A stretch of 9,230 bases of DNA, from assembly GCA_030636765.1 (NCBI GenBank), contig DAOVWI010000078.1, positions 1 through 9,230 on the forward strand. The letters run 5' to 3'. Position 1 is the stretch's first letter, and each line of letters opens with the position of its first letter. Below are positions 1-6,991 of the stretch, in pieces. The DNA is from Gemmatimonadales bacterium (GTDB lineage: Bacteria > Gemmatimonadota > Gemmatimonadetes > Palauibacterales > Palauibacteraceae). Below the pieces are notes generated by a model that did not search any database, was not told the DNA's origin, and worked only from the letters and a program-made list of their open reading frames with translations. Both the position numbers and the translations under genes were made by a program.

Positions 1-958
1 GATCGGCCTTCGCCACTCCGTCCAGGGTGAAGTTCAGCTGGGTGCGATAGTGGGCGCTCAGAAGCAGGTAGCGGATCGCTGACGGACGGAGCCCGGTCTC
101 GAGCAGGTCAGGAATCGTATGGTAGTTGCCGAGCGACTTCGACATCTTCGCCCCGTCCACCAGTAGGTGCTCGGCGTGAAGCCAGAAACGGACGAACGGG
201 CGGCCGGTGGCACCTTCGGACTGGGCCATCTCGTTCGTGTGGTGCGGAAAGATGTTGTCCACCCCACCCGTGTGGATGTCGAAGGACTCGCCCAGGTAAT
301 CCATCGACATGGCCGAACATTCCAGGTGCCATCCGGGACGGCCCCTACCCCACGGAGAGTCCCAGAGTGCGACCCCCCCCTCCTCGCGCTCGCCACCCTT
401 CCAGAGCACGAAGTCCCGTGGATCCTCCTTCGAGTACTCCTCGTCACCCTCCGCCCGACCCGAGGACTGGAGAGCTTCGGGATCCAGGTTCACCAGCCTG
501 CCGTACTCCGGATACCTGGCGATCGCGAAATAGACCGAACCGTCCCGCTGATACGTGAGCCCCCGCTCCTGGAGCCTCTCGACGAGCCCGATCATCCCGT
601 CCACATGCTCCGTGGCGCGCGGATGATGCTCCACGCGCTCCAGACCCAACGTGGCCCAGTCCACGAAGAACTGCTCCTCGATCGGGCGCGTGACCTCCTC
701 CAGTGGGACCCCGCGCTCCAGGGCCGCGTTGATCGTCCGGTCGTCAACGTCCGTGAGGTTCATCACCTGTGTCACCCGGTAGCCTCGGTGCTTCAGGTAC
801 CGGCGGAGGAGGTCCTCCCACGTGAAGGTGCGGAAATTCCCGATGTGCGCGCGCTCGTAGACCGTCGGACCGCAGCTGTAGATCCTCACGTGCCCCGGCT
901 CGAGCGGCTCGAACTCCTCCAGCTCCCCGGTCAGCGTGTTGTGGAAGCGAAGCGCCAT
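1..958 (-). CDS. cysS: Cysteinyl-tRNA synthetase, 3' end cut off by window edge
   Basis: Class I aminoacyl-tRNA synthetase that charges tRNA-Cys with cysteine in the cytoplasm. The first 319 residues are present; the family is usually about 460 aa, so roughly 140 C-terminal residues (DALR and tRNA-binding part) lie outside. Visible signatures are the HIGH-type motif HIGN at 38-41, the KMSKS loop at 271-275, and the four zinc ligands typical of CysRS: C29 (in SCGPTVY), C214 (in LECSAM), H239 and E243 (in FPHHTNE). GWHLECSAM and DFVLWK are also typical of the family. The ATG start begins MALRFHNTLTG, which aligns well with the N-terminus of E. coli CysS. There is no good Shine-Dalgarno before it. 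The stop codon of the upstream exported-protein gene lies only 2 nt away, so translation probably depends on reinitiation. It is the last visible gene of the minus-strand string. Confidence 0.97.
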   Translation of the reverse strand, partial: MALRFHNTLTGELEEFEPLEPGHVRIYSCGPTVYERAHIGNFRTFTWEDLLRRYLKHRGYRVTQVMNLTDVDDRTINAALERGVPLEEVTRPIEEQFFVDWATLGLERVEHHPRATEHVDGMIGLVERLQERGLTYQRDGSVYFAIARYPEYGRLVNLDPEALQSSGRAEGDEEYSKEDPRDFVLWKGGEREEGGVALWDSPWGRGRPGWHLECSAMSMDYLGESFDIHTGGVDNIFPHHTNEMAQSEGATGRPFVRFWLHAEHLLVDGAKMSKSLGNYHTIPDLLETGLRPSAIRYLLLSAHYRTQLNFTLDGVAKAD

Positions 959-960
959 TG

Positions 961-1704
961 CTACGATCCGGTGGCACCGGCCGGCGGGTCCTCGACCAAC
1001 TCCAGAAACCGCGTGGCTCGCCACAACCGATACTCGTCCACCACCCCCGGATGGGAGCGGATCCACTCGGCCACGCAGGCTCCCAGCTGACGGTCCCCTT
1101 TCGCGGCCAGCATGCCCGCCAGCTGCCCCTGCTCCCGGGCGAACACGACCTCGTCCAGGGGCGTGAACGGGAGGCCGCCAAAGAGCAGGCGCGAGGACAG
1201 CCAGCCGTCGACGAAGGCCGACGCAGCCTCGATCTCCCGATCCATCAGCTCACCGCACGAGACATCGGGATCCAGCTCCCGGACCATCTGCATGCGGGTC
1301 ACGGCGTAGTTGTAGTAGGCCCGGTCGGCCTCACGGAGGTTGCCGGGAGTAAGGATCGTCGCGACCGAGTCCGTCCGAACCTCCACCGCGTTCCACGGAT
1401 AGGCTGCGTCGGCGCTATCCGCCTCCACAGAGGGGCCGATCAACGTGAAATAGAGGACCCTCGGATCCTCCTGGAGGTTTCTCTCGAGGGCCCGTGTCGT
1501 ATCGAGCATCGCGCGGACCTGGGTGGAAGAGAACTCCAGCGCGAGACCGGAGGGCGCCTCCAAACGGTACTGCGCGGAGAGCGGGCTTGCGGGCAGAACG
1601 AGGAGAGCCGCCGAGAGAACCGCCGCCCGGGTGGCCGGCGGGATCGGGATGATAACGCCCCTGCGGATCGCCCGGAGAAGGGGCCGAGGTACCGGGAGGC
1701 TCAC
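961..1704 (-). CDS. Unrecognised exported protein, 247 aa
   Basis: I do not recognise the family. The N-terminus has basic residues (RAIRR, about 11-15) and a hydrophobic stretch (AAVLSAALLVLPAS, about 27-40). It ends in a likely signal peptidase I site, SPLSAQ, which points to a periplasmic or secreted mature protein of about 200 aa. There is no lipobox, and the Arg pair lacks a full Tat motif. The mature part is acidic and looks mostly helical. It has two cysteines (VSCGEL and LGACVAEW) that could form a disulfide. The GTG start overlaps the DUF1232 stop as GTGA, and no other ATG, GTG or TTG precedes the hydrophobic core in this frame, so this start is well supported. The stop lies 2 nt before the cysS ATG. 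Reading-frame integrity, the signal peptide and exact coupling to both neighbours argue for a real gene. Its function cannot be read from the sequence. Confidence 0.85.
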   Translation of the reverse strand: MSLPVPRPLLRAIRRGVIIPIPPATRAAVLSAALLVLPASPLSAQYRLEAPSGLALEFSSTQVRAMLDTTRALERNLQEDPRVLYFTLIGPSVEADSADAAYPWNAVEVRTDSVATILTPGNLREADRAYYNYAVTRMQMVRELDPDVSCGELMDREIEAASAFVDGWLSSRLLFGGLPFTPLDEVVFAREQGQLAGMLAAKGDRQLGACVAEWIRSHPGVVDEYRLWRATRFLELVEDPPAGATGS

Positions 1705-2270
1705 GTCCGCGTCGCCTGCGTCCGCTCCTGTTCCGCTCCCTCCGAGAGGCCATCGAGACCGGCGAACTTCAGCACATCGTCGCCGGCGTAGCCCAGGAGC
1801 TCGACCTCCCGGGCCAGCACGTTCTTGGAAACCTCCAGAGCCGAGCCCTCACCGGTCCAGCCCTCTTCAACGACCTCCCATCCGAGCTCTTCCGCGACGC
1901 GGTTCACCACGAAGGCGCAGCAGAAGATGTCGTCCAGATAACCGTACGGTCCGACCTCATCCTCGGGGATGACGTCGTGAGGGCTGACGAGGTAACCGAT
2001 CGCCGCCTCGACCCAGAGCCGATGCTGAGGCTCCAGGCGCGGATCGTCCTGGAGGTGGAACATGAGGACGGCATATATGGGAGCGAGAATCACGACTTCA
2101 CGCAGCGTGCCCATGTAGCGGGCCACCTGATCCTTGAGAAGCTGCAGATAATCCGTAGTCACTGCCGTCTCGCCGTCTGTGCTCCGAACCTCATCACTGT
2201 CTCTTGGCTCTCTCGGCTCGCTCACTCGACGTACAACCCCGGCCCCGCCGTTCGGTGCCCGATCAAGCAT
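1701..2270 (-). CDS. DUF1232 (YkvA-type) domain protein
   Basis: Contains the DUF1232 signature at about residues 88-120 (numbered from the ATG): a hydrophobic run, then YLVSPHDVIPEDE and GPYGYLDDI, matching the family pattern of Y-L-x-S-P-x-D-x-I-P followed by G-Y-x-D-D. DUF1232 proteins are small, often membrane-associated, and of unknown function. A second hydrophobic stretch (VVILAPIYAVLMF, about 59-71) precedes the domain. The start is uncertain. The ATG at 2270 lies 21 nt after the glmS stop but has no clear Shine-Dalgarno, and residues 1-36 look low-complexity and poorly conserved. In-frame GTGs at 2225 (residue 16) and 2162 (residue 37) are alternatives; the latter would give a 153-aa protein. 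The TGA stop overlaps the next gene's GTG by 4 nt, indicating translational coupling. It sits in the glmM-glmS string, but no functional link to amino-sugar synthesis can be shown. Confidence 0.85.
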   Translation of the reverse strand: MLDRAPNGGAGVVRRVSEPREPRDSDEVRSTDGETAVTTDYLQLLKDQVARYMGTLREVVILAPIYAVLMFHLQDDPRLEPQHRLWVEAAIGYLVSPHDVIPEDEVGPYGYLDDIFCCAFVVNRVAEELGWEVVEEGWTGEGSALEVSKNVLAREVELLGYAGDDVLKFAGLDGLSEGAEQERTQATRT

Positions 2271-2291
2271 ATGGCGCGGCCGACGCCCGGG

Positions 2292-4148
2292 CTACTCAAC
2301 CGTCACGCTCTTGGCGAGGTTGCGCGGCTGGTCCACCGAGCATCCTCGCTTCACGGCAATCGCGTAGGCCAGCAGCTGCAGCGGGACGGCGGTGAGAATC
2401 GGCTGAAGCATCTCGATCGTCCGCGGCACGCTGATCACGTGATCCACCTTCGCGGAAAGCTCGCGGTCCCCTTCGTTCACCACGGCGATGATCTTACCAC
2501 CACGCGCCTTCACCTCCTCCACGTTGGAGATGACCTTCGCGTAGACGGAATCGTCGGGGGCGAGAACCACGACGGGCATGTCCTCGTCGATGAGGGCGAT
2601 CGGGCCGTGCTTCATCTCGGCCGCAGGATACCCTTCAGCGTGGATATAGCTGATCTCCTTGAGCTTCAGCGCTCCCTCGAGGGCAATCGGGAAGTGGGCG
2701 CCTCGGCCAAGGTAGAGAAAATTGCGGTGGCTGGAGTAGGCCTCCGCGATCTGATCGATCTGCTCCTGCGCCTCCAGCACACGCTCGACCTTCTCGGGCA
2801 GCTCCCGGAGCGCGGCGACGACCTCTCGTCCCTCCAGAATCGACATGCCGCGCCGTCGGGCCAGCATCAGGGTGAAGAGGGCGAGAACGGTCAGCTGCCC
2901 GGTGAACGCCTTCGTCGAAGCGACCCCGATCTCCGGCCCACTGTGCGCGTACACGCCACCGTCCGTCTCGCGAGCGATGCTTGAGCCGACCACGTTTACG
3001 ATCCCAAGGGTCGTGGCGCCGTTCCGCTTCGCCTCCCGAAGGGCCGCCAGCGTGTCGGCCGTCTCACCCGATTGGGAGATCGCCACCACCACCGTGTTGG
3101 CGGGAATGACGGGATTCCGATAGCGGAACTCGGACGCGTACTCCACCTCGACGGGAATCCGAGCGTACTCCTCCAGGAGGTACTCGCCGACCAGCGCCGC
3201 GTGCCAGCTGGTCCCGCACGCCGTAAAGATGATTCGCTGCGCCGAGTTGAGTTCCTCGGACAGGTGGTAGAGGCCACCAAGCCTGGCGGTCCCCTCCTCC
3301 TCGAGCACGCGCCCGCGCATCGCGTCACAGATCGCCACGGGCTGCTCGAAGATCTCCTTCAGCATGAAGTGGGGATACCCACCGCGTTCGATCCGGTCGA
3401 GGTCCCACGCGATGTGGCTGATCTCCCTCTCGATGAAGCGCGTGGGCTCCGACGGGTCGAGGGAGCCGATGTCCATCAGGGCGTATCCGTCCGCCCGGAG
3501 GACCGCGAGCTCGCCATCGTCCAGGTACACGACCTTCCGTGTGTGCCCGAGGACAGCCGCCACATCGGAGGCCACGAACATCGCCTTCTCGTCGTTCTCG
3601 GAAAGCCCCAGGAGGAGAGGCGCGCCACGCTTGGCGACCACGATCTTCCCCGGATCCCGGGAGCTCACGACCGCCAGACCGTAGGTGCCCACGATCTGCG
3701 TGAGCGCGGCGGCCACGGCCTGCTCCAGGTTCCCCTCGAACGTGGCGGCGATGAGGTGCGCCATCACCTCGGTATCGGTCTCCGTCCGGAACTCACAGCC
3801 GATCTCCCGGAGCTGCCTCCGGAGAACGTCCGAGTTCTCGATGATCCCGTTGTGCACGAGCGCGATCGTCCGGCCGGCGTCCACGTGGGGGTGGGCGTTC
3901 TGCGTGGTGGGAGCGCCGTGCGTGGCCCAGCGCGTGTGCGCGATGCCGATCGTCCCGCACGGCGGGCGCTCGGAGACGAGCTCCTCGAGGCGCGCGATCT
4001 TCCCGGCGCACTTGCGAATCTCCATGCCGATCGCGTTCTGCACTGCGATCCCGGCAGAGTCGTAGCCCCGGTACTCGAGTCGCTTGAGACCCTCGATCAG
4101 GAGGGGGACCGCCTCCTGCGAGCCTATGTATCCGATGATTCCGCACAT
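2292..4148 (-). CDS. glmS: Glutamine--fructose-6-phosphate aminotransferase (isomerizing)
   Basis: Converts fructose-6-phosphate and glutamine to glucosamine-6-phosphate and glutamate, the committed step to UDP-GlcNAc. The 618-aa length fits the family (about 600-620). The N-terminal class II glutaminase domain runs to about 220. It has the nucleophile C2 (MCGIIGYIG), RWATHG at 73-78, the oxyanion-hole pair N100-G101 and D125 in TETDTE. Two SIS sugar-isomerase domains follow, with FTACGTSWHAAL, SQSGETADT, ASTKAFTGQL and HAEGYPAAEMKHGP. The C-terminal tail NLAKSVTVE carries the catalytic lysine K613 and ends almost exactly like E. coli GlmS. The start is the ATG at 4148, since C2 must become the N-terminal residue after Met removal; the open frame extends 15 codons further upstream but would bury that cysteine. 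The gene lies 17 nt after the glmM stop, which implies co-transcription. No room exists for a glmS ribozyme leader. Confidence 0.98.
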   Translation of the reverse strand: MCGIIGYIGSQEAVPLLIEGLKRLEYRGYDSAGIAVQNAIGMEIRKCAGKIARLEELVSERPPCGTIGIAHTRWATHGAPTTQNAHPHVDAGRTIALVHNGIIENSDVLRRQLREIGCEFRTETDTEVMAHLIAATFEGNLEQAVAAALTQIVGTYGLAVVSSRDPGKIVVAKRGAPLLLGLSENDEKAMFVASDVAAVLGHTRKVVYLDDGELAVLRADGYALMDIGSLDPSEPTRFIEREISHIAWDLDRIERGGYPHFMLKEIFEQPVAICDAMRGRVLEEEGTARLGGLYHLSEELNSAQRIIFTACGTSWHAALVGEYLLEEYARIPVEVEYASEFRYRNPVIPANTVVVAISQSGETADTLAALREAKRNGATTLGIVNVVGSSIARETDGGVYAHSGPEIGVASTKAFTGQLTVLALFTLMLARRRGMSILEGREVVAALRELPEKVERVLEAQEQIDQIAEAYSSHRNFLYLGRGAHFPIALEGALKLKEISYIHAEGYPAAEMKHGPIALIDEDMPVVVLAPDDSVYAKVISNVEEVKARGGKIIAVVNEGDRELSAKVDHVISVPRTIEMLQPILTAVPLQLLAYAIAVKRGCSVDQPRNLAKSVTVE

Positions 4149-4165
4149 ATGCCTAGGATGACGCC

Positions 4166-5599
4166 TCAGCCGTTCACGAGTTCCACCGCCCAATCAGCCA
4201 GGGAGCGTGCCTCGGCCGCGTTCCGAGCCTCTGCGATGACCCGCACGATCGGTTCCGTTCCGGAGGGACGAACGTGCAGCCACGCCCCACGGGCAGCCCA
4301 CGAAAGCCTGAGCCCGTCCTGGCGGTCGACCTCCGGGGCCGATTCCGACTCGCTCTCCAGCCGCGTGTACACGATCTCGAGGGGCGTTTCCGGACGCTCG
4401 ACCTTCCGCTTGGCGATCGTGTAGCGCGGGCGCTCGGCCACGATCCGCCCCAGACTCTCCCGCCGCTCCGCGAGCAGCTGTATCACGAGCGCCGCCGCGA
4501 GGGGAGCGTCCCGCGTGGTGTGGAGCTCCGGAAGCATCACGCCCCCGTTCCCCTCCCCACCGATCACCGCCCCCACCTCCCTCATCCGCGCGGCCACGTT
4601 CGCTTCTCCGACTCGCGTGCGGTGGGTCGTCTGCCCGGTTCGCCTTGCCGCATCCACGATGCACTGGCTCGACGAGAGGTTCGTGACGACCGGCCCCGAC
4701 CGCCATGCCAGAACGAGTTCCACGACGAGCGCCAGCGTCCAGTCCTCACCGATCGGCGTGCCGCTCTCGTCGACGAGCGCCAGCCGGTCCGCGTCGGGAT
4801 CGACGGCCATGCCAAGGTCCGCCTTCGCCTCGCGAACCAGTCGGCCCAGCTCACCGAGGTTCGCCGCGACCGGCTCTGGGTCATGCGGAAACCGGCCATC
4901 GGGCTCGAGATGGATGCCTACGACCTCACAGCCGAGGCGCTCCAAAAGCTCCGGGAGAACCAGGCCACCGGCCCCCCGGACACAGTCCAGCGCGACGCGT
5001 ATGCCACGCCGAGCGATCTCGTCCGGGTGAAGGAGCGGAAGAGCCAGGATTCGGTCGATGTGGCGGCCGATCGCGCCCTCCGCGAGCCTGCGCTCGCCCC
5101 GCCGCCCGCGGCCGCCCGCCGCTTCCGCCGAACCGAGGCTCCCGTCCTCGGGCAGGCCTTCCTCCTCGAAGCGAGCCTGAACCTCCCAGCCATCCTCGGG
5201 CGATATGAACTCGCCGCCTGCCGAAGCGAGCTTCAAGCCGTTCCACTCAGCCGGGTTGTGCGACGCCGTCACGACGACGCCGCCCAGCGCCTCCTCCTCC
5301 TCACCTACGGCCAACAGGGCCGTGGGTGTCGGCACGATTCCAAGGTCACCCACGTCCCAGCCGGCCCCGGTCAGGCCGGAAGCCACCGCATCCGCCAGAA
5401 CGGCCCCGGAGGTTCGGCTGTCGCGTCCGAGCAGCACGACGCCGGAGCGCTCGTCCTCTCGACCCTCACCCTCCCCAACGAGCCCACCGGCCAGAAACGC
5501 TCCGTAGGCTGCGCCATACCGTTCGGCGGTCTCCAGCCGGAGACCCCGTCCGAAGATGCCACGGATCCCGGAAGCCGAGACAATGAGCTCTTCGCTCAC
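4166..5599 (-). CDS. glmM: Phosphoglucosamine mutase (alpha-phosphohexomutase family, archaeal-GlmM-like)
   Basis: Likely interconverts glucosamine-6-phosphate and glucosamine-1-phosphate, the step directly after GlmS. Numbering from the GTG gives 477 aa; bacterial GlmM is about 445. Signatures in order are GIRGIFG near the N-terminus, the phosphoserine loop VTASHNP with catalytic S113, the metal loop DPDADR at 267-272, the sugar-binding segment GEGNGG at 348-353 with HTTRD at 360-364, and the phosphate-binding RPSGTEP at 444-450. GEGNGG with H-x-x-RD resembles archaeal GlmM/phosphohexomutases rather than the GEQSGH of E. coli GlmM, so phosphomannomutase or phosphoglucomutase activity is an alternative. 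Adjacency to glmS favours GlmM. Acidic and Gly/Arg-rich inserts near residues 42-53 and 155-175 explain the extra length. The GTG start follows a strong AGGAG with 6-nt spacing; an upstream in-frame ATG at 5662 has no such support. First gene of the minus-strand string. Confidence 0.92.
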   Translation of the reverse strand: MSEELIVSASGIRGIFGRGLRLETAERYGAAYGAFLAGGLVGEGEGREDERSGVVLLGRDSRTSGAVLADAVASGLTGAGWDVGDLGIVPTPTALLAVGEEEEALGGVVVTASHNPAEWNGLKLASAGGEFISPEDGWEVQARFEEEGLPEDGSLGSAEAAGGRGRRGERRLAEGAIGRHIDRILALPLLHPDEIARRGIRVALDCVRGAGGLVLPELLERLGCEVVGIHLEPDGRFPHDPEPVAANLGELGRLVREAKADLGMAVDPDADRLALVDESGTPIGEDWTLALVVELVLAWRSGPVVTNLSSSQCIVDAARRTGQTTHRTRVGEANVAARMREVGAVIGGEGNGGVMLPELHTTRDAPLAAALVIQLLAERRESLGRIVAERPRYTIAKRKVERPETPLEIVYTRLESESESAPEVDRQDGLRLSWAARGAWLHVRPSGTEPIVRVIAEARNAAEARSLADWAVELVNG

Positions 5600-5605
5600 T
5601 CCGTT

Positions 5606-5610
5606 CTCCT
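5606..5610 (-). promoter_or_regulatory. Shine-Dalgarno site deciding the glmM start
   Basis: On the minus strand the sequence reads GAGGAGAAGAGGAGAACG directly before the GTG. AGGAG (5610-5606) sits 6 nt upstream of the GTG at 5599-5597. This purine-rich tract supports the GTG start over the in-frame ATG at 5662, which lies before the tract. Confidence 0.8.
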
Positions 5611-5742
5611 CTTCTCCTCGCGCCCAGGTCTCTCGACATCGGCGGGCAACTCCCATCCGCACGCCGGATGGTACCGTTCAAGAGAACGAGGGGCTCGCGC
5701 CGGGGAAAGGCTGTCGCCCGGCTCGCCGAGAGCGCCGGGAAC

Positions 5743-5756
5743 GTGCGGGTTCGCAC
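5743..5756. repeat. Short inverted repeat, possible operator
   Basis: GTGCG (5743-5747) and CGCAC (5752-5756) form a perfect 5-bp inverted repeat around GGTT. It ends at the first base of the candidate -35 hexamer in the divergent spacer, a position where a transcription factor dimer could bind. The arms are short and may be chance. Confidence 0.25.
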
Positions 5757-5784
5757 TGTCGAGCCCGGCACGATCGGTTATGTT
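5756..5784 (+). promoter_or_regulatory. Weak sigma-70-like promoter candidate for the trans-sulfuration gene
   Basis: CTGTCG at 5756-5761 and TATGTT at 5779-5784 are separated by 17 nt. The -10 hexamer matches TATAAT at four of six positions, the -35 at only three. Transcription would begin near 5791, leaving a leader of roughly 37 nt. This is a pattern match in GC-rich sequence and may be chance. Confidence 0.25.
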
Positions 5785-5827
5785 GGCCGCTGCGGTACCG
5801 ATCCCGGAAACCGGAAGACCGAGGCGA

Positions 5828-6991
5828 ATGACAACGAACGACGAGAGGCACTTCGATACGCTGGCGATTCACGCTGGCCAGGAGCCGGATCCGACGACGG
5901 GCTCGGTGATGCCGCCCATCTACCAGACGTCTACCTACGTGCAGGAGGGCGTCGGCCGGCCGCGCGGCGGGCACGTCTACGCCCGGGTCACGAACCCCAC
6001 CCGCACCGTGCTCGAGGACAACCTGGCAGCGCTCGAAGGGGGCTCGACGGGCGCGGCCTTCGCCTCCGGTCTCGCGGCTATCGAGGCGCTGCTCAAGGTG
6101 ACGGTGGACGCGGGCGATCATGTCGTTTGCGGGGAGAGCGTCTACGGCGGCACGGAGCGGATGTTCCGGAAGGTGTGGACCCGCTTCGGCGTCGACTTCA
6201 CCTACGTGGACACGTCCGACCCGGAGGCCCTGGAAGGGGCCCTGAGGCCAGATACCCGCCTGGTCCACATCGAGACCCCCACGAACCCGATGATGGATAT
6301 CTCGGACATCGAGGTGTGCGCCGAGATCGCACACGCCCAGGGAGCGCTCCTCTCGGTGGACAACACCTTCGCCACGCCCTTCCTGCAACGTCCTCTGAGG
6401 CTGGGGGCGGACGTCGTGGTCCACTCCACAACGAAGTACCTGAACGGACACAGCGACGTGATCGGGGGCGCCGTGGTAACGGCGGAGCCGGAGTTGGGAG
6501 AACGGGTCCGAGATCAGCAGCGGGTCAGCGGAGGGGTGCCGTCTCCCTTCGATTCCTGGCTCGTCGTGCGGGGGATCAAGACGCTGCACGTGCGAATGGA
6601 GCGGCATTGCGAGAACGCCGGGGTCATCGCCCGGTACCTCGCCGGCCACCCGGTCGCCGAGCGCGTCCTCTATCCGGGTCTGCCCGACCACCCGCAGCAC
6701 GACCTGGCAAAGCGCCAGATGAGCGGCTTCGGCGGCATGATCGCCTTCGACGTGGGCTCCTTCCAGCGGGCCAAGCGGGTCGCGGCGGCCACTGGCATCT
6801 TCGCCCTGGCGGAGAGTCTCGGTGGCGTGGAGAGCCTTATCGAGGTGCCGGCAGCCATGACGCACGCCTCGGTATCGGCGGAAGCTCGCGAGAAGATCGG
6901 CCTGACGATGGGCCTGATCCGGCTCTCCGTCGGCATCGAGGCCCACAACGACCTCGTCGCCGATCTCGAGCAGGCACTCGACGGCGCATAG
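5828..6991 (+). CDS. PLP-dependent trans-sulfuration enzyme (cystathionine gamma-lyase/gamma-synthase family)
   Basis: Cys/Met-metabolism PLP enzyme, 387 aa, a full family length. Such enzymes either cleave cystathionine to cysteine (gamma-lyase) or make cystathionine or homocysteine from an activated homoserine (gamma-synthase). The PLP lysine is K203 in HSTTKYLNGHSD. D178 in SVDNTF contacts the pyridine nitrogen, Y106 in SVYGGT stacks on the ring, and Y51/R53 in YARVTNPT bind the cofactor phosphate of the partner subunit. E335 in SLGGVESL, which lines the substrate pocket in gamma-lyases and gamma-synthases, argues against cystathionine beta-lyase. R365 in LIRLSVGIE should bind the substrate carboxylate. 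The ATG start gives MTTNDERHFDTLAIHAGQ, the normal family N-terminus, with GAGG 3 nt upstream; the much longer open frame to the left is antisense to glmM and not coding. Sequence alone does not separate lyase from synthase. It is transcribed divergently from glmM. Confidence 0.95.
   Translation: MTTNDERHFDTLAIHAGQEPDPTTGSVMPPIYQTSTYVQEGVGRPRGGHVYARVTNPTRTVLEDNLAALEGGSTGAAFASGLAAIEALLKVTVDAGDHVVCGESVYGGTERMFRKVWTRFGVDFTYVDTSDPEALEGALRPDTRLVHIETPTNPMMDISDIEVCAEIAHAQGALLSVDNTFATPFLQRPLRLGADVVVHSTTKYLNGHSDVIGGAVVTAEPELGERVRDQQRVSGGVPSPFDSWLVVRGIKTLHVRMERHCENAGVIARYLAGHPVAERVLYPGLPDHPQHDLAKRQMSGFGGMIAFDVGSFQRAKRVAAATGIFALAESLGGVESLIEVPAAMTHASVSAEAREKIGLTMGLIRLSVGIEAHNDLVADLEQALDGA

Larger units (their letters stand above)
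5600..5827. promoter_or_regulatory. Divergent intergenic region between glmM and the trans-sulfuration gene
   Basis: This 228-nt spacer separates two genes transcribed away from each other, so it must hold the start signals for both, unless transcription comes from farther off. No strong consensus promoter is visible on either strand, as is common in high-GC genomes. A TTGAAC hexamer on the minus strand (around 5677-5682) could be a -35 for glmM, but I see no good -10 at the right distance. No coding sequence in the spacer is supported, and no riboswitch was recognised. Confidence 0.6.

Noticed and set aside
167..1791. Plus-strand open frames opposite cysS and the exported-protein gene (167-1090, 958-1791)
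   Set aside because: They lack domain signatures and start signals, while the minus strand shows clear CysRS motifs and a coupled upstream gene.
2163..2291. Possible tRNA or other RNA gene around the glmS/DUF1232 junction
   Set aside because: No T-loop (GTTCRANYC-like) or acceptor-stem pairing could be found on either strand.
4149..4165. Possible glmS ribozyme or leader before glmS
   Set aside because: Only 17 nt separate the glmM stop from the glmS start, far too short for the ribozyme.
1977..4424. Long plus-strand open frames opposite glmS and the DUF1232 gene (1977-2984, 3072-4424)
   Set aside because: They mirror the codon-position GC pattern of the minus-strand genes. Their translations show no recognisable domains, while the opposite strand encodes a complete GlmS.
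4274..5827. Long plus-strand open frame extending the trans-sulfuration gene leftwards
   Set aside because: It is antisense to glmM, composed of Arg/Pro-rich sequence with no domain, and the family N-terminus begins at the ATG at 5828 after a GAGG.
5785..5827. Possible S-adenosylmethionine riboswitch before the trans-sulfuration gene
   Set aside because: No conserved SAM-aptamer core was seen and the leader after the candidate promoter is too short.
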